64,000 nucleotides of DNA from DATJGF01 sp035495315 (GTDB lineage Bacteria; Verrucomicrobiota; Verrucomicrobiia; Limisphaerales; UBA8199), in contig DATJGF010000061.1 of the NCBI GenBank assembly GCA_035495315.1, forward strand, positions 1 through 64,000, in the 5' to 3' direction. A model generated the notes under the pieces. It did no database searches and was not told where the DNA came from. It saw only the letters and a list, made by a program, of their open reading frames with translations. Position numbers and translations under genes: made by a program. This document shows positions 26,322 to 36,582 of the stretch, in pieces; within the stretch, counting starts at the first letter, position 1; each line of letters opens with the position of its first letter.

Positions 26322-29300
26322 TTATGCTTCTCGAAGTTGACGTGCTGCCCGTGCGAAAAGAAACAACATGACAAGTGTGGCTGTTAAGAGACTGGCTTTC
26401 ATACCCCATGGGGCCGTTTTGTTCACGGATGCCTTCAGTTCAATCCGCAAATCGGCCCAGGGATCGACTGCTACCCCGCGCTTAAAGGTGAGCAAGCGGC
26501 CTTGCTGCGGAATATTGGCGCGAAGCGCGGCTGGGGCGGTTGCAACAGCCTCCTGCTGCTGGACCAAGCGTTCGGCGAGGCGCATGAACGCAGCGTTATC
26601 TTCAGCCGAATTCCGGTCAATGAGGTCTTTAGCATCTTGTTGGGTATAAGTGAGCTCCTTGCGACTGTGCCAGTCACGAAATTTGCCTTCGAGACGCCCG
26701 GGTTCTGTAGCGGAACCCGCCTGGCGTACGTTCAATCCGACCAGAGCCTGTTGGAGCTTAATGTTATGGAGCTGAACGCGGGCGTCTTCATTGAACGCAG
26801 CGTCATGCGCAGAAAGCCCGAACGCCGCCTGAAAGGCACGGCGCGCCTTTTGTGGTTCCCCTTGCGCCAACGCCGAATTGCCAAGTGCCAGAAACTCCTC
26901 CGCCTTTTTCGTCCTATCTTGTTGCTGCGCCGCTTCATTTTGGAGGTAGTTTTGCAGATCGATGGCCTGGACAGGGGGAATCACGGTTTGCTGCTGCAAC
27001 TGCAATGAGCCAGACCATCGCTTGATTTGCCATTTATCATTCAGAGCAATCTGCCAGGTGACATTCTCGAGTGGCAGATCGAGCTGAGGAGCCAACAACT
27101 CCAAGTCGAGGGCGTGTCGGCGTGGGCTGACCTCACAACTGTAAAAGAACTCGACCATGATCGTTTTGTTGCCGCGCGTCTGCTGTTCCAATGGGATCAG
27201 AATGTGGTCCTGGTCGCGCCACGGCCAGACCCCGTTTTGATCGACAAACGCAAACCAAAACTGTGCTGAATGCGGCAGCAGCAGGCTGAGCAACCGTTTA
27301 TCTCCCGGCGACAGCTCGACGCGCACCTGCGTCAGCATAATTCCGTCCTCGGCGATCACGGACTTCAACTCGAGGTTATTCACCCGCGCTTCGAGGAGCT
27401 TCGTGGCCTCGTGGCGCTCGATTTTCAGCGGTAAGTCAAAACTGGCTTCCACGACGCGATAAGAAAAATTGGCGGTACCTTCAGGAAGTCCTTGTTGCAG
27501 GCCGTGGGGAATACTCTGCCATTCGGCAGGCTGCAGAGACGCTGGAGAGGGCTCAGCGCGGACTTGCAAGCGACCTACCGAATGTATGGTTACGAAACCT
27601 CGTTGCAGGTTGACATCGAGCGCCTGCAGCCCGCGCACCACAAATCCGGTAGCACCGGACGGAAGCGCGATTTGATAATGTGCCTGCAGCAGATAAGTAC
27701 CAATCACGCGGCGATGCAACTTAATTTCCCACACTTGCAGACCATTGGTTTCTGAACCGGACATTGGTCGAAAATCGGCAACTTGTTCGCCCTGGAACCG
27801 CACGCTTTCAGCATTGGTGGGAATGAACACTCTGAAGTTTTTTAGACCCGTATTCTCTATTTGGTATTGCAAGTTGGCATCAATATTCACCTGAGCTTCA
27901 GCAAACGTGGCCTGCTGAAGGCTCGTTATCTGCGTCCAGGGATCCACTTGCTCGACGTCCAGGTTCAAACTCGAAGGAGTCTGCAAAACCCTGAATCCCA
28001 ACACGCCTTTCTGTTTGATGCCCGATTTCTGCGGATCCAATTGCGTAAGCCCCGCAGAAGCGGCAACCTGCAAGCGCAACCCCTGTTCCGGCACGATCAG
28101 CAGCGTGCCGTGTTGTTTGCTGGCGCCGCGAAACGCCAGCTGCGGCGCCGGCCAACCTTTCGTCGCCCTGATTCCAGAGCCGGTCAAAGTAATTACAAAT
28201 TGTTGCTGACCTTCGGTTTTGCCGCTGAAGTGCAGCGTGATTATACGCCCCTGCTCATTCTTGAGCTCGGTCCAATGGCTCAAAGCAGCGCCGCTGATCG
28301 TTTCGACTTCAAACCCGGCCGGCAGCATGAAGGTCAGATGAAAAATCCCTGCGCGGGTGATATCGACGACAGCCGTAGTCGCCAGGACATTTCGGTCTTC
28401 GCCGAGAGAAAGTGTGGTTTGGGTATCCACTCGCACATCGGGTTCCACCGCCGACGCTTTAATAGAGAGTCGTCCTTTCAGATCGGAGTACCGGAAGGCG
28501 CGCCGAACCGTCAGCGGAGAATTCTGTTGGCGAAGACTCGCAACCAGGTCAGTGGGAAAGTCTTCGAGGTTAAGTGGTGACAATGCGTCGACCCGGACAT
28601 CATCGAGCTGCACCTCGTTGTCCGTTGCAATTCCCACCAGGCCAATTTGCGCCGTCGCATTCTCCAGAGTCAGCAGGCCGACGCTCTGATCGAGCGGCAA
28701 CGGCCCAGTCGCCAACTGTGAACGAACGAGCAATGCAAAAGGCCGGGATTGCGGTCGAGCTAGGGAGACCCGCAGCTTCTGATTATCGGGATCAAAGCGC
28801 CAGGTTGATACCGATGGTGGCTTTCCTGCAGGATTTGTCGGCCCATCGGTCACATCGGAGATGCTGACGCCAAGCGGCACGGAAAAGATTAATTCACTCA
28901 GTTCGCCCTGAGCGGGCCTGATCGTTACCGAGTGGGCTCCCTCAAGGACTCCGGCAGTCGGGACGTACAAATGCGCGATTTCGGCGTAAAACACGACGGC
29001 TTCGCGTTTGATATCACGCGTACGGGGTCGCCACCCGATCCAGTTGTCGCCTCCGGGCGAGAGCACCAGGCGCGCGAATGTATTCGTTCCCGCGGTGCTG
29101 CGTTCGAGGGCGACGGCCCGCGCGGCGACCACATCCACATCGAGACCTGCCAGCGTCAGGTTGAGCCTGTTCACCAACCCCGACTGGGTCGGTAAAATAA
29201 AACCGGTTTCATTCTCTCGCCTCGCAACGGGCAGACCATATTGAATTTCTATTTCAAAAACGCCGCTTTTTTTGGCGACAAGCTCCTGCGCCTGGACCGA

Positions 29301-32300
29301 GTTGGCGGCGGCAGACCTCCCTTGCAGCAGTTTGAGAGCATCAACTGGATAACGAATGCGAGTCAGCGCAGCCGGCTCAAATAACAATGGCATGATCTGA
29401 CCACGTTCGGCGGTCCATCGGATTTTCGCAGTTCCGGCGACAAAACTATCTTCAATGCGAACATCTTGCAGGACCGAATCTGCGGTTCCGATATGTTGCG
29501 CTGGCAGCCTTTCGGTCGCAGCCCCGCTCGCACTTGCGCCGCTCAGCCATACTAATCCCAGCACCAAGGAGGCCGTGGCGGCTGAAGCCGCGCCACCTGG
29601 GGGGCTTGCCGGTTCCACCGCCTGCGGCGAAGCGGCCACCCGAAGCATTCGTCTGAAAACAGGAATCACCGCTTGGGAGACAATCGACGCCCCAACAAGC
29701 AACAGAAAGATGTTAGCGCCGTTAGGAAACCGTAGCGCGGCCCAACCAGCCAAAGTCCAACCGATGGCTGCGAAAAAGTTCCTGAACAAATGGCGGCTGC
29801 TGACCAGGCCATAGATCCAAACCGGTAATGCGACAAAGCCGGGCCAGGCCAGCGTCGCAAATTGCAAAACCGACATCTTGTTGGGAATATTACCAACTTC
29901 GAGGTTTAAGCCGCTGCCAGCTTGCTGCACAGGGGCCAGAAAAGTCATCTCGGCAGGCAAAGCGATTCGTTCGGTGTCCATTAACCGGATCAGGTTCCCC
30001 AGTGCAAGCGCGGCCAATAGGAGTGCCACCGCGCCGAGCAACGCCCCTCCAATGTGACGGGGGCTAAACCGACGCACACCGGTCGTGCTGCCCCAGATGC
30101 AGGCCACCAAAGCTGCAACGACCAGCCCCGCTATCAACGCCAGATCGGTCCACGCAGCCTTGCCGTCGCTCCCTGAAAAAACCCGCGCCAATTGGGCGAA
30201 ACCTGATTCATCCGTGCCGCCACTCGCCGGTGTCATTGACCCCGCTCGTTGCACCAGGCGTTGGCCCGTTTCGGGAGCTAATTTCCATTCGGCGAGCATC
30301 ACCGGGGCGTCAACTATCGGGGTAGCCAGCCGAATTCGATCGGGGCTGCTGGACCGCGAAGCCAATTTCAAATCTACCGTCAGTACAGCGTTGGGGTCAT
30401 TGCCCGGCGGCAGAGGTATCAGATTGGCGCCGGCATCAGTGACCGGCACAACCGCCGCGCCATTGATCGTCGCAGACCAAAGTTGGGTGCCAGTCGGCAA
30501 ACTCACCTTGATATACGGATGCCCGCGATTCTTAACGTAGTACCGTGCTGCAGTTACGACCTGACCTTCTTTTGAGATCCGGGTGGTAAGTGAAGCGCGA
30601 TCGACTACCTGGCTCAACGAATCGCCTTGCACCAAAGGAGTGAGTGCCAGCTTTAAGTTGAACGGGCGCGACGCGTAGCGATAGGCAGCAAGAACTGGAG
30701 CATCGAAAAAGAGGCGATATTCCGGTGGCACTTCACCCGTCTCGAGAGGGATCAAACTGGCAGATACATCGGACGCTTTGACCTGAAATTGATAAGCACT
30801 GGTGATCAGCGTATGCCCTCGTTCGGATAGGGCATCCAGTGGGTGCGCGCCTGTGAACGCAAGAGTTTCGCCCTGAGACTTGAAAGGACGTTCGTAGGTT
30901 GCCAGTAATGTATAAGCCCCGGAAACGGGTGTGTGCAGCTGAACGAGATATCCGGCCGGTGTTTTCTGCCAATTGCGAATGTCCTTGCCGGCGAATTCGA
31001 CGTTGAAGTACTCATCCGAGAGTTCGATTCTGAAGGCGCCCACCGGGGCGCCCGAAATAGTATAATTGATGAGGCTGCTGCCATAGGCGATACCTTCGCC
31101 AATTGAGAACAAATGCAGCGCATCGGCTTGGACGGTCTGTGGCAAGCGTTCGACACGCATTGTGGCCTGCCACCCGGAGTCGCTCAGTCTGAAGGCGGAT
31201 TGAATGCCCGCTACTTTCCTCGGAAAAAAGGCCGTCGCGATTTCTGTCAGAGCCTGAGTTCGCTCCGGCGTGAGGCGAAAGCCACTGTCGGCGGCAATGG
31301 CTATATGTCCGCGGACTGACTTTGCTTTGACGACTTCCAGATCCGGTATCGCCCAACTGCTCTCGCCGAGCGATTTGTTGCGCTCGAGGCGCAACTCGAC
31401 CAACTGCCGACCCGACACCGGCTTGCTAAACACCAGGCGAAGTTTAGTTTTTTGCTCGATATCCTGAATAAAATAGTCAGCCAATCCCGAAGCATTCAAT
31501 TTGGCGATGGCAAAGTCTTTGGGAATGCGCACCAGCAATTCGCGCAGTGGCGCCTCCCGGATGTCCAATTCCAGTTCCGCCTCGATCGTTAGTTCGTTCT
31601 CCGCAAAACGATAGACCACCAATTGCGAGGCACCGATCTCGGGCAGCACCTGTTCGGCTTGCACTCGCAGGCTGAACTCGCGCGCCGAGAAGCGATAAAC
31701 GAAGCGTTGACTGCCGGTCGCCAGCAGAGCGGCTCGACTGCTATCTGTTTCAGGAAATTGATCCGGTGAGACCTGGGACAGGCCGTCTGATTGCGTAACC
31801 TCGAGTCTGACCGCGCCCTCGTTGACGATGCGCCAGTAACCCGCAAAGCGACTTGCTCCTTCAGGGTGTAGTTGGAGAGCCTCAATGTTCTGCGGGAACG
31901 CACCCAATGCGGTCTGCAGTTGTATTTGAAGTCCAAAACGATCTTTCTGAGCTTCGTTCAATCGCACAATGAGCCTGCGATCCGCTGACCCCGGCACTGG
32001 TTCAAGATTCCAGGCCAGCACGTGTTCCCCCTGGACCCGGGTGATTTCGCCGGGGCCACGGACCAGCAGCACCACTTGATTCAACTCGCCTTGCATGATT
32101 TTGAAATCCAACTGTGCAGTTTGACGAGCCAGCCCAGGGCTAATTGTGAGTTGCGACAACATTTCCGCCGCGTAAAACAGTTTGCCCTCGCCTTCCAGGG
32201 GCGTGTCTTTCCACGAGAGCTTCACGGTTGCGTCGGGGGGCAAATAACTCAGGAACCGATCACCTTTGCGCTCCGGACGTGAGGCTCCCACCAACGAGAG

Positions 32301-32717
32301 TTCTGTCTGCTCACCTATTCCCGCAATTTCAATCGGTTGAATCGGACTTCGTGCGACGTGAAAATCCACCCCATGCCAATTCTCCGTATGGCGCACGGCA
32401 GCCACAAATCGCAGCCGAATCGGGAAGGTTCCCCGGCGTTCAAAATGAATCAAAAACCGGTCACCCTCCGCCCGAATGCTCCACTTGGGATCGGTATTGA
32501 AATCCGTCAGCGCGATGGGCCCCGAAAGGATCTCGAGAGTGCCGCCGCGCGGATTCTCCACACGCGCCGTGGCTGTCAGTGTAAACCTTGCTTCGCCATT
32601 GGTGATATTGCCGCTGAGGTTGAAGTGGTCGAGCGTTATGGGGCTCAGGGCTTCATTTTTGCCGTAGGCGGTCAACAACAGGCCGCAAAAGCAGCAGCTG
32701 GTAATTAGGTGTTTCAT
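26322..32717 (-). CDS. Giant 2131-residue exported membrane protein, unknown
   Basis: The signal peptide is MKHLITSCCFCGLLLTAYG. About 830 beta-rich residues follow, then a cluster of roughly five membrane helices at residues 857-876, 888-910, 953-973, 978-997 and 1002-1022. At 1043-1064 a second signal-like hydrophobic stretch (LVLGLVWLSGASASGA) precedes another 900-residue beta-rich half. A short helical TPR-like segment lies near the end (EEFLALGNSALAQGEPQKARRAF), and a C-terminal anchor lies at about 2105-2125 (LLTATLVMLFLFARAA). The two halves read like a duplication. I do not know the family. It follows the vWA gene on the same strand, separated by 192 bp of hairpin repeats. The sigma/vWA genes upstream suggest an envelope-stress role. 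Confidence 0.8.
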   Translation of the reverse strand: MKHLITSCCFCGLLLTAYGKNEALSPITLDHFNLSGNITNGEARFTLTATARVENPRGGTLEILSGPIALTDFNTDPKWSIRAEGDRFLIHFERRGTFPIRLRFVAAVRHTENWHGVDFHVARSPIQPIEIAGIGEQTELSLVGASRPERKGDRFLSYLPPDATVKLSWKDTPLEGEGKLFYAAEMLSQLTISPGLARQTAQLDFKIMQGELNQVVLLVRGPGEITRVQGEHVLAWNLEPVPGSADRRLIVRLNEAQKDRFGLQIQLQTALGAFPQNIEALQLHPEGASRFAGYWRIVNEGAVRLEVTQSDGLSQVSPDQFPETDSSRAALLATGSQRFVYRFSAREFSLRVQAEQVLPEIGASQLVVYRFAENELTIEAELELDIREAPLRELLVRIPKDFAIAKLNASGLADYFIQDIEQKTKLRLVFSKPVSGRQLVELRLERNKSLGESSWAIPDLEVVKAKSVRGHIAIAADSGFRLTPERTQALTEIATAFFPRKVAGIQSAFRLSDSGWQATMRVERLPQTVQADALHLFSIGEGIAYGSSLINYTISGAPVGAFRIELSDEYFNVEFAGKDIRNWQKTPAGYLVQLHTPVSGAYTLLATYERPFKSQGETLAFTGAHPLDALSERGHTLITSAYQFQVKASDVSASLIPLETGEVPPEYRLFFDAPVLAAYRYASRPFNLKLALTPLVQGDSLSQVVDRASLTTRISKEGQVVTAARYYVKNRGHPYIKVSLPTGTQLWSATINGAAVVPVTDAGANLIPLPPGNDPNAVLTVDLKLASRSSSPDRIRLATPIVDAPVMLAEWKLAPETGQRLVQRAGSMTPASGGTDESGFAQLARVFSGSDGKAAWTDLALIAGLVVAALVACIWGSTTGVRRFSPRHIGGALLGAVALLLAALALGNLIRLMDTERIALPAEMTFLAPVQQAGSGLNLEVGNIPNKMSVLQFATLAWPGFVALPVWIYGLVSSRHLFRNFFAAIGWTLAGWAALRFPNGANIFLLLVGASIVSQAVIPVFRRMLRVAASPQAVEPASPPGGAASAATASLVLGLVWLSGASASGAATERLPAQHIGTADSVLQDVRIEDSFVAGTAKIRWTAERGQIMPLLFEPAALTRIRYPVDALKLLQGRSAAANSVQAQELVAKKSGVFEIEIQYGLPVARRENETGFILPTQSGLVNRLNLTLAGLDVDVVAARAVALERSTAGTNTFARLVLSPGGDNWIGWRPRTRDIKREAVVFYAEIAHLYVPTAGVLEGAHSVTIRPAQGELSELIFSVPLGVSISDVTDGPTNPAGKPPSVSTWRFDPDNQKLRVSLARPQSRPFALLVRSQLATGPLPLDQSVGLLTLENATAQIGLVGIATDNEVQLDDVRVDALSPLNLEDFPTDLVASLRQQNSPLTVRRAFRYSDLKGRLSIKASAVEPDVRVDTQTTLSLGEDRNVLATTAVVDITRAGIFHLTFMLPAGFEVETISGAALSHWTELKNEQGRIITLHFSGKTEGQQQFVITLTGSGIRATKGWPAPQLAFRGASKQHGTLLIVPEQGLRLQVAASAGLTQLDPQKSGIKQKGVLGFRVLQTPSSLNLDVEQVDPWTQITSLQQATFAEAQVNIDANLQYQIENTGLKNFRVFIPTNAESVRFQGEQVADFRPMSGSETNGLQVWEIKLHRRVIGTYLLQAHYQIALPSGATGFVVRGLQALDVNLQRGFVTIHSVGRLQVRAEPSPASLQPAEWQSIPHGLQQGLPEGTANFSYRVVEASFDLPLKIERHEATKLLEARVNNLELKSVIAEDGIMLTQVRVELSPGDKRLLSLLLPHSAQFWFAFVDQNGVWPWRDQDHILIPLEQQTRGNKTIMVEFFYSCEVSPRRHALDLELLAPQLDLPLENVTWQIALNDKWQIKRWSGSLQLQQQTVIPPVQAIDLQNYLQNEAAQQQDRTKKAEEFLALGNSALAQGEPQKARRAFQAAFGLSAHDAAFNEDARVQLHNIKLQQALVGLNVRQAGSATEPGRLEGKFRDWHSRKELTYTQQDAKDLIDRNSAEDNAAFMRLAERLVQQQEAVATAPAALRANIPQQGRLLTFKRGVAVDPWADLRIELKASVNKTAPWGMKASLLTATLVMLFLFARAARQLREA

Positions 32718-32734
32718 AAAACGTTCAGCTGGGA

Positions 32735-32855
32735 GGAGTAGCGCAGAGTTTCACTCTGCTGTACCGCCGACTTTTAGTCGGCAGCCTTCCGAAAGCCCTC
32801 CGGCGCCTGCAGAGTGGAACTCTGCGGTACAGCAGAGTGAAACTCTGCGCTACGT
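32735..32855. repeat. Intergenic hairpin repeat cluster (17-nt units)
   Basis: Four perfect 17-nt units: GCAGAGTTTCACTCTGC (32743-32759), GCCGACTTTTAGTCGGC (32766-32782), GCAGAGTGGAACTCTGC (32809-32825) and GCAGAGTGAAACTCTGC (32832-32848). Each is a 7-bp stem with a 3-nt loop. Stems differ while pairing is kept. The cluster fills the gap between the vWA gene and the giant gene. Confidence 0.88.
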
Positions 32856-32909
32856 GGACGGGAGGCTTCTGCATGGTTGGGGCGACTGGGGTCAAAACTT
32901 TCACAGCTC

Positions 32910-35900
32910 TTATTTACCCGCGAGGTTTTTGGCCTGGCGGATCATCCATTCGAGGGTCTTCGGTCGCGCATCGGCCCCATAGATTTCTGGAATGCCATTA
33001 AGGTATGCCAGCAAGGCATCCGGTGACACCTCGGCGGCATATGGACTGGTGGCGAGCAACTCGGCAAAGGCGCTCGCCGCGCCCGCCAGACGAAGCGCGG
33101 GACTGGACTGCTGCAGTGGGGCAGCGTTGCCGGTGTATGGAACCGGCCATTCGTGTTCGTGAAATTCGCTTGTGCCGGGGACTTTGTAGCGCACGCGGAC
33201 AGTGGCAAGCGGGCCTTCCCCATTCGGGTTGACCTCTAGAATGTAGAGTGCATTGCCTGCTTCAGCGGCGCCAATCTCCGCTGCATCAACCGTGTTATCG
33301 CGGAATTGTTCTTTCGTGAGTTGATGCCTGGCATAGCCGAGCTGACGGTAAGCCGCGACGCGATTGGGATTGAATTCGACCTGAACCTTGACGTCAGCTG
33401 CGGCGACGTGCAGTGCGCCGGCGAGTTGGTTTGCAAATCCAGTCGCTGCTTCCTCCGGCGTGTTAATAAAACCGTACCGGCCATCGCCACTCCGTGTCAG
33501 CGCTTCGAGTAGATCGTCGTTATAGCCTTCCCAACCAATGCCAAAGCAATCCAGAGCAATGCCTTGCTTGCGATTTGCCTCCACCTTTTGTTTCAGGATC
33601 TCGGGCTCAACATTGCCCAGGTTTGCGGCGCCATCAGTGAGCAGCACCACGCGATTCACGCCGCCGGGAAGGTAATGCCGCAGCGCAGTCTGGTAAGCGA
33701 GGTTCATTGCCTCTTCAAGGTTCGTGCCGCCTTGCGGCGTCAAACCGCCGATTTCTTCAGCGACTTTCCCAGCCTGGTTGCCAGGAATCCCGTCCACCCA
33801 TAGCCGTGCGGCGCGAGCAAAGGTAACGACGCTAAACGTATCCTTAGGTTGAAGCTGCGTCGCCAACACCCGGAGCGCTTCCTGAATAATGCGCACACGG
33901 TCAGCTCGCTCCATCGAACCGGAGTTGTCGAGCAGCAGCACGAGATTCAATCGCTGGCCGGCCTGACGCCCTTGCGCCGCCGTCTTGAGCGAAAGTCGCA
34001 GTAGATCTCGATTGTGAGCGAATGGGTACTGCGAGCGTTCCGAGGTGAAGCCGATCGGAATGCCAGGGCCTGGTTCGGGATCGCGATAGTCGAACGCGTT
34101 AATGAACTCCTCAACACGAATTCCGGCGGGATCCGGCATGGCGCCTTTTTCCAGGCTCGCCGCCGCTAGCTTGAACGAAACGTCGCTGACGTTGAGTGAA
34201 AATGTCGAAAACGCGTTTTCCCGTGCTTGGATTTCAGGCTGGGGAATAGGGGGTGGAACAACGGTTTTTGGCGCGCTGTCGTCGGAGGCGGCGGCTTCCC
34301 TTTTGATCTCTAAGGCCTTTAGCTGGCCTTCGATACGAGCGTGCTGCTCTACTAGCTGCTCCATTATTGGCTCACGGATTGCGTCGATTCCGCCACTGCT
34401 CAGAGCTCCGGTCTTTAGCGACGATGTTACGGAGGTGCTCAGATACAAATTCTGTCTTTGCTTGATGCGCTCATCGAGTTCGCGTTTAGCCTTATAAAGA
34501 CGTATTGATTCATTTCCGTTAGTGGCCTTCCTATCCAGTTTGGCTATAACCTGGTTTGGCGAATCGATCTGCGGTTGCAGAGCTGGCGCGACTCCGAAGC
34601 TTCGTTCTCCTGGCTTGCGGCCCAAATCGCGTCCAAGAAGCTCCTTTTCCAGATCAATCTCCGCGAGCATAGTGGGCGGAACTTCACCCAGGCCTTGAAC
34701 AGTGATGTTCGTGCGAAGACGATAAGATAGGTCCACCTGTTCCATTTGTGATTCCGGCTTAGCATAGGTAAAAGCCTGATCGAAATGATCGCGAAGTTCC
34801 GACGCGGCCGGGTCATTTATTGCTTTTCCATCAGCATCGTAAAAAGCGCGTGATCCTGTAGCCACCTGCCCATTGCCTTTAGAATCCTTCAACCGCTCAG
34901 CATCAGTCTCGACTCGCTTGGTAGCGGTGTCGTTTATCTCGGGCAGTTTCAGGGCAAGCAAATCGCGCCCCACGGAGGAGTCGGATGATCCAGTCGGAGC
35001 TGCATCCGGCCAATTGGCGCTTTGGCCTGGCAGTCCGGTGAAAGGGTCGCCTGCCAACGCACTTTCATTCTTGGCAAGGTCATCCCCTCTCGGTGTTTTG
35101 AGCTCCTTACCTGCTTCCAAACCGTAACTGCGTCGGAACGCCTCAGTCGCACCGGCGGCGTCCCCGCTTATGGCGGTTGAAGCCACGGGTGCTCCACCGC
35201 CAAAGCCGGCATAACCACCGATGCCGCCACCGGAAACGGCAGTCCAAGATAAGCCGGTGCTCGGATCGTTGCTCGGCACTTGCCCGGAATATTGATAGCG
35301 TGTGTATTTATCATAGTTGAGTGCAGGTGCATTCGGTTCGGCTGCTGGCGAAGGTCGCTGTGCTTGCGCGACCTCGGTCGCTGGGGGAAGAAAGATTTTG
35401 CTTTCTGAGCGGGGAGCGGCTTCGGTCGGCAGAGTTAAACTGACGGGAGCACTTTTCTTCATCGTGTCACGAATTCCCTTAATTGATTCCTCCAATTGCT
35501 CGTCGACTTTTTTTTCAGAGTCGTTCGGCAGGGCTCCGGCGAACCGTGCGGCGGATTTTTCACGGAGTTGATCCCTATTTTCCACTCGCGCCGAAAGGGT
35601 GCCTTTCAATTTCGGTTTAGACAACGCAGGCAACAACAGGTAACCGCAGACAGCAACCAGCGATGCGGCGATACTGACCGGGATTAGCCACGAAGCTTTG
35701 GGCCGCAGCTTCTCCCCAAATTCTTTAGGAGCAATGGTCTTGAAATGTTGAAGCAGTTGTTCGCGCCGTTGTTGGCTAAGCTTCAGCGCTGGGTTTGGCG
35801 ATAGTTCCGCCGGAGTGCGTGCCGTCGCGCGAACCAGATCGATCGTCTGGTTTAGCCGTTCGAACCTCCGCGCCAGCTCGGGGTCGCGGGCAATTGCATC

Positions 35901-36002
35901 GCGTAGAAACGCCGCCTGGTCCGGGGGCAATTCGCCCAGCACCAAAGCGGTAAGGCTCGTTTCGAGCGCTTCGCGCGGATCGGTTGGAAAATCGGTGTTC
36001 AT
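32910..36002 (-). CDS. Membrane vWA protein, anti-sigma-like head, YfbK-type
   Basis: The ATG at 36002 gives 1030 residues. Residues 1-90 (REALETSLTALVLGELPPDQ...LARRFERLNQTIDLVRAT) resemble the sigma-binding head of anti-sigma factors. One membrane helix follows at 104-126, then a long low-complexity region. From about residue 610 comes the YfbK N-terminal domain (NAFSTFSLNVSDVSFKLAA), then a von Willebrand A domain with the MIDAS motif DNSGS near residue 692, then a DUF3520-type C-terminal region. It lies directly after the ECF sigma gene, so it may be its membrane-anchored regulator. A TTG start at 36065 would overlap the sigma gene. MIDAS domains bind a metal and a protein ligand. Confidence 0.87.
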   Translation of the reverse strand: MNTDFPTDPREALETSLTALVLGELPPDQAAFLRDAIARDPELARRFERLNQTIDLVRATARTPAELSPNPALKLSQQRREQLLQHFKTIAPKEFGEKLRPKASWLIPVSIAASLVAVCGYLLLPALSKPKLKGTLSARVENRDQLREKSAARFAGALPNDSEKKVDEQLEESIKGIRDTMKKSAPVSLTLPTEAAPRSESKIFLPPATEVAQAQRPSPAAEPNAPALNYDKYTRYQYSGQVPSNDPSTGLSWTAVSGGGIGGYAGFGGGAPVASTAISGDAAGATEAFRRSYGLEAGKELKTPRGDDLAKNESALAGDPFTGLPGQSANWPDAAPTGSSDSSVGRDLLALKLPEINDTATKRVETDAERLKDSKGNGQVATGSRAFYDADGKAINDPAASELRDHFDQAFTYAKPESQMEQVDLSYRLRTNITVQGLGEVPPTMLAEIDLEKELLGRDLGRKPGERSFGVAPALQPQIDSPNQVIAKLDRKATNGNESIRLYKAKRELDERIKQRQNLYLSTSVTSSLKTGALSSGGIDAIREPIMEQLVEQHARIEGQLKALEIKREAAASDDSAPKTVVPPPIPQPEIQARENAFSTFSLNVSDVSFKLAAASLEKGAMPDPAGIRVEEFINAFDYRDPEPGPGIPIGFTSERSQYPFAHNRDLLRLSLKTAAQGRQAGQRLNLVLLLDNSGSMERADRVRIIQEALRVLATQLQPKDTFSVVTFARAARLWVDGIPGNQAGKVAEEIGGLTPQGGTNLEEAMNLAYQTALRHYLPGGVNRVVLLTDGAANLGNVEPEILKQKVEANRKQGIALDCFGIGWEGYNDDLLEALTRSGDGRYGFINTPEEAATGFANQLAGALHVAAADVKVQVEFNPNRVAAYRQLGYARHQLTKEQFRDNTVDAAEIGAAEAGNALYILEVNPNGEGPLATVRVRYKVPGTSEFHEHEWPVPYTGNAAPLQQSSPALRLAGAASAFAELLATSPYAAEVSPDALLAYLNGIPEIYGADARPKTLEWMIRQAKNLAGK

Positions 36003-36027
36003 TTGGGATTGAGAATTGATGAAAAGC

Positions 36028-36582
36028 TCACGGCACAACTCCGTTTCTGGCCAGTTCCTCGGCAATCGCTTTAACGGCGTGATGCAGGATGTAACCGACG
36101 TTGCCCACGCTCAGCCCGGTGCGTTCTGCAATCTGCTTGTAAGAGAGACCATCATTGAACTTCAGTCGAACCAACTCGCGGCTCCGGGTATCCAGCGTTT
36201 CGAGACTTAACCGCACCAGACCAATTCCTTCCCAACGCGCTATCTGTTCGTCGGGCAGTGGCTGGGGATCTGCAGTTTCTGCGCACGGCGCGCCTTCCAA
36301 CGGCGACAGATCCAGTTGAACGATTTTTGCGGTCTGCCGCCGCTGGTTGAGCGCAAGATTGTGCGCCGTTCGATACAACCACCTCCTGGGCTGGTACACT
36401 TTTTCAAATTGAGCATGCAGTCGCATGAAAGCTTCCTGCACGATGTCCTCAGCGACCGTTAACTCGCCCACCAACCGAAGCGTGTAACTCAACAGGGGCG
36501 ACTCCAGCGCCGCGAAGAGCTCCTCGATGGTCTCGGCGCCCGACGGTTGGGTGCTGGTCTGTTCTGGTGGCGTTACAGCCAT
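36028..36582 (-). CDS. ECF RNA polymerase sigma factor
   Basis: From the ATG at 36582 the protein is 184 residues; an in-frame ATG at 36606 would add eight. Region 2 has LLSYTLRLVGELTVAEDIVQEAFMRLH and YQPRRWLYRTAHNLALNQRR. Region 4 has TLDTRSRELVRLKFNDGLSY and KQIAERTGLSVGNVGYILHHA. The next gene downstream on the same strand is the vWA protein, starting 25 bp after the sigma stop codon. This order (sigma, membrane regulator) is the usual one for ECF operons. The 300-bp gap upstream (36607-36909) must hold the promoter; I see no gene there. Confidence 0.92.
   Translation of the reverse strand: MAVTPPEQTSTQPSGAETIEELFAALESPLLSYTLRLVGELTVAEDIVQEAFMRLHAQFEKVYQPRRWLYRTAHNLALNQRRQTAKIVQLDLSPLEGAPCAETADPQPLPDEQIARWEGIGLVRLSLETLDTRSRELVRLKFNDGLSYKQIAERTGLSVGNVGYILHHAVKAIAEELARNGVVP

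Noticed and set aside
27861..28580. 239-codon plus-strand frame opposite the giant gene
   Set aside because: Antisense shadow frame with no ribosome binding site and Arg/Pro-rich composition.
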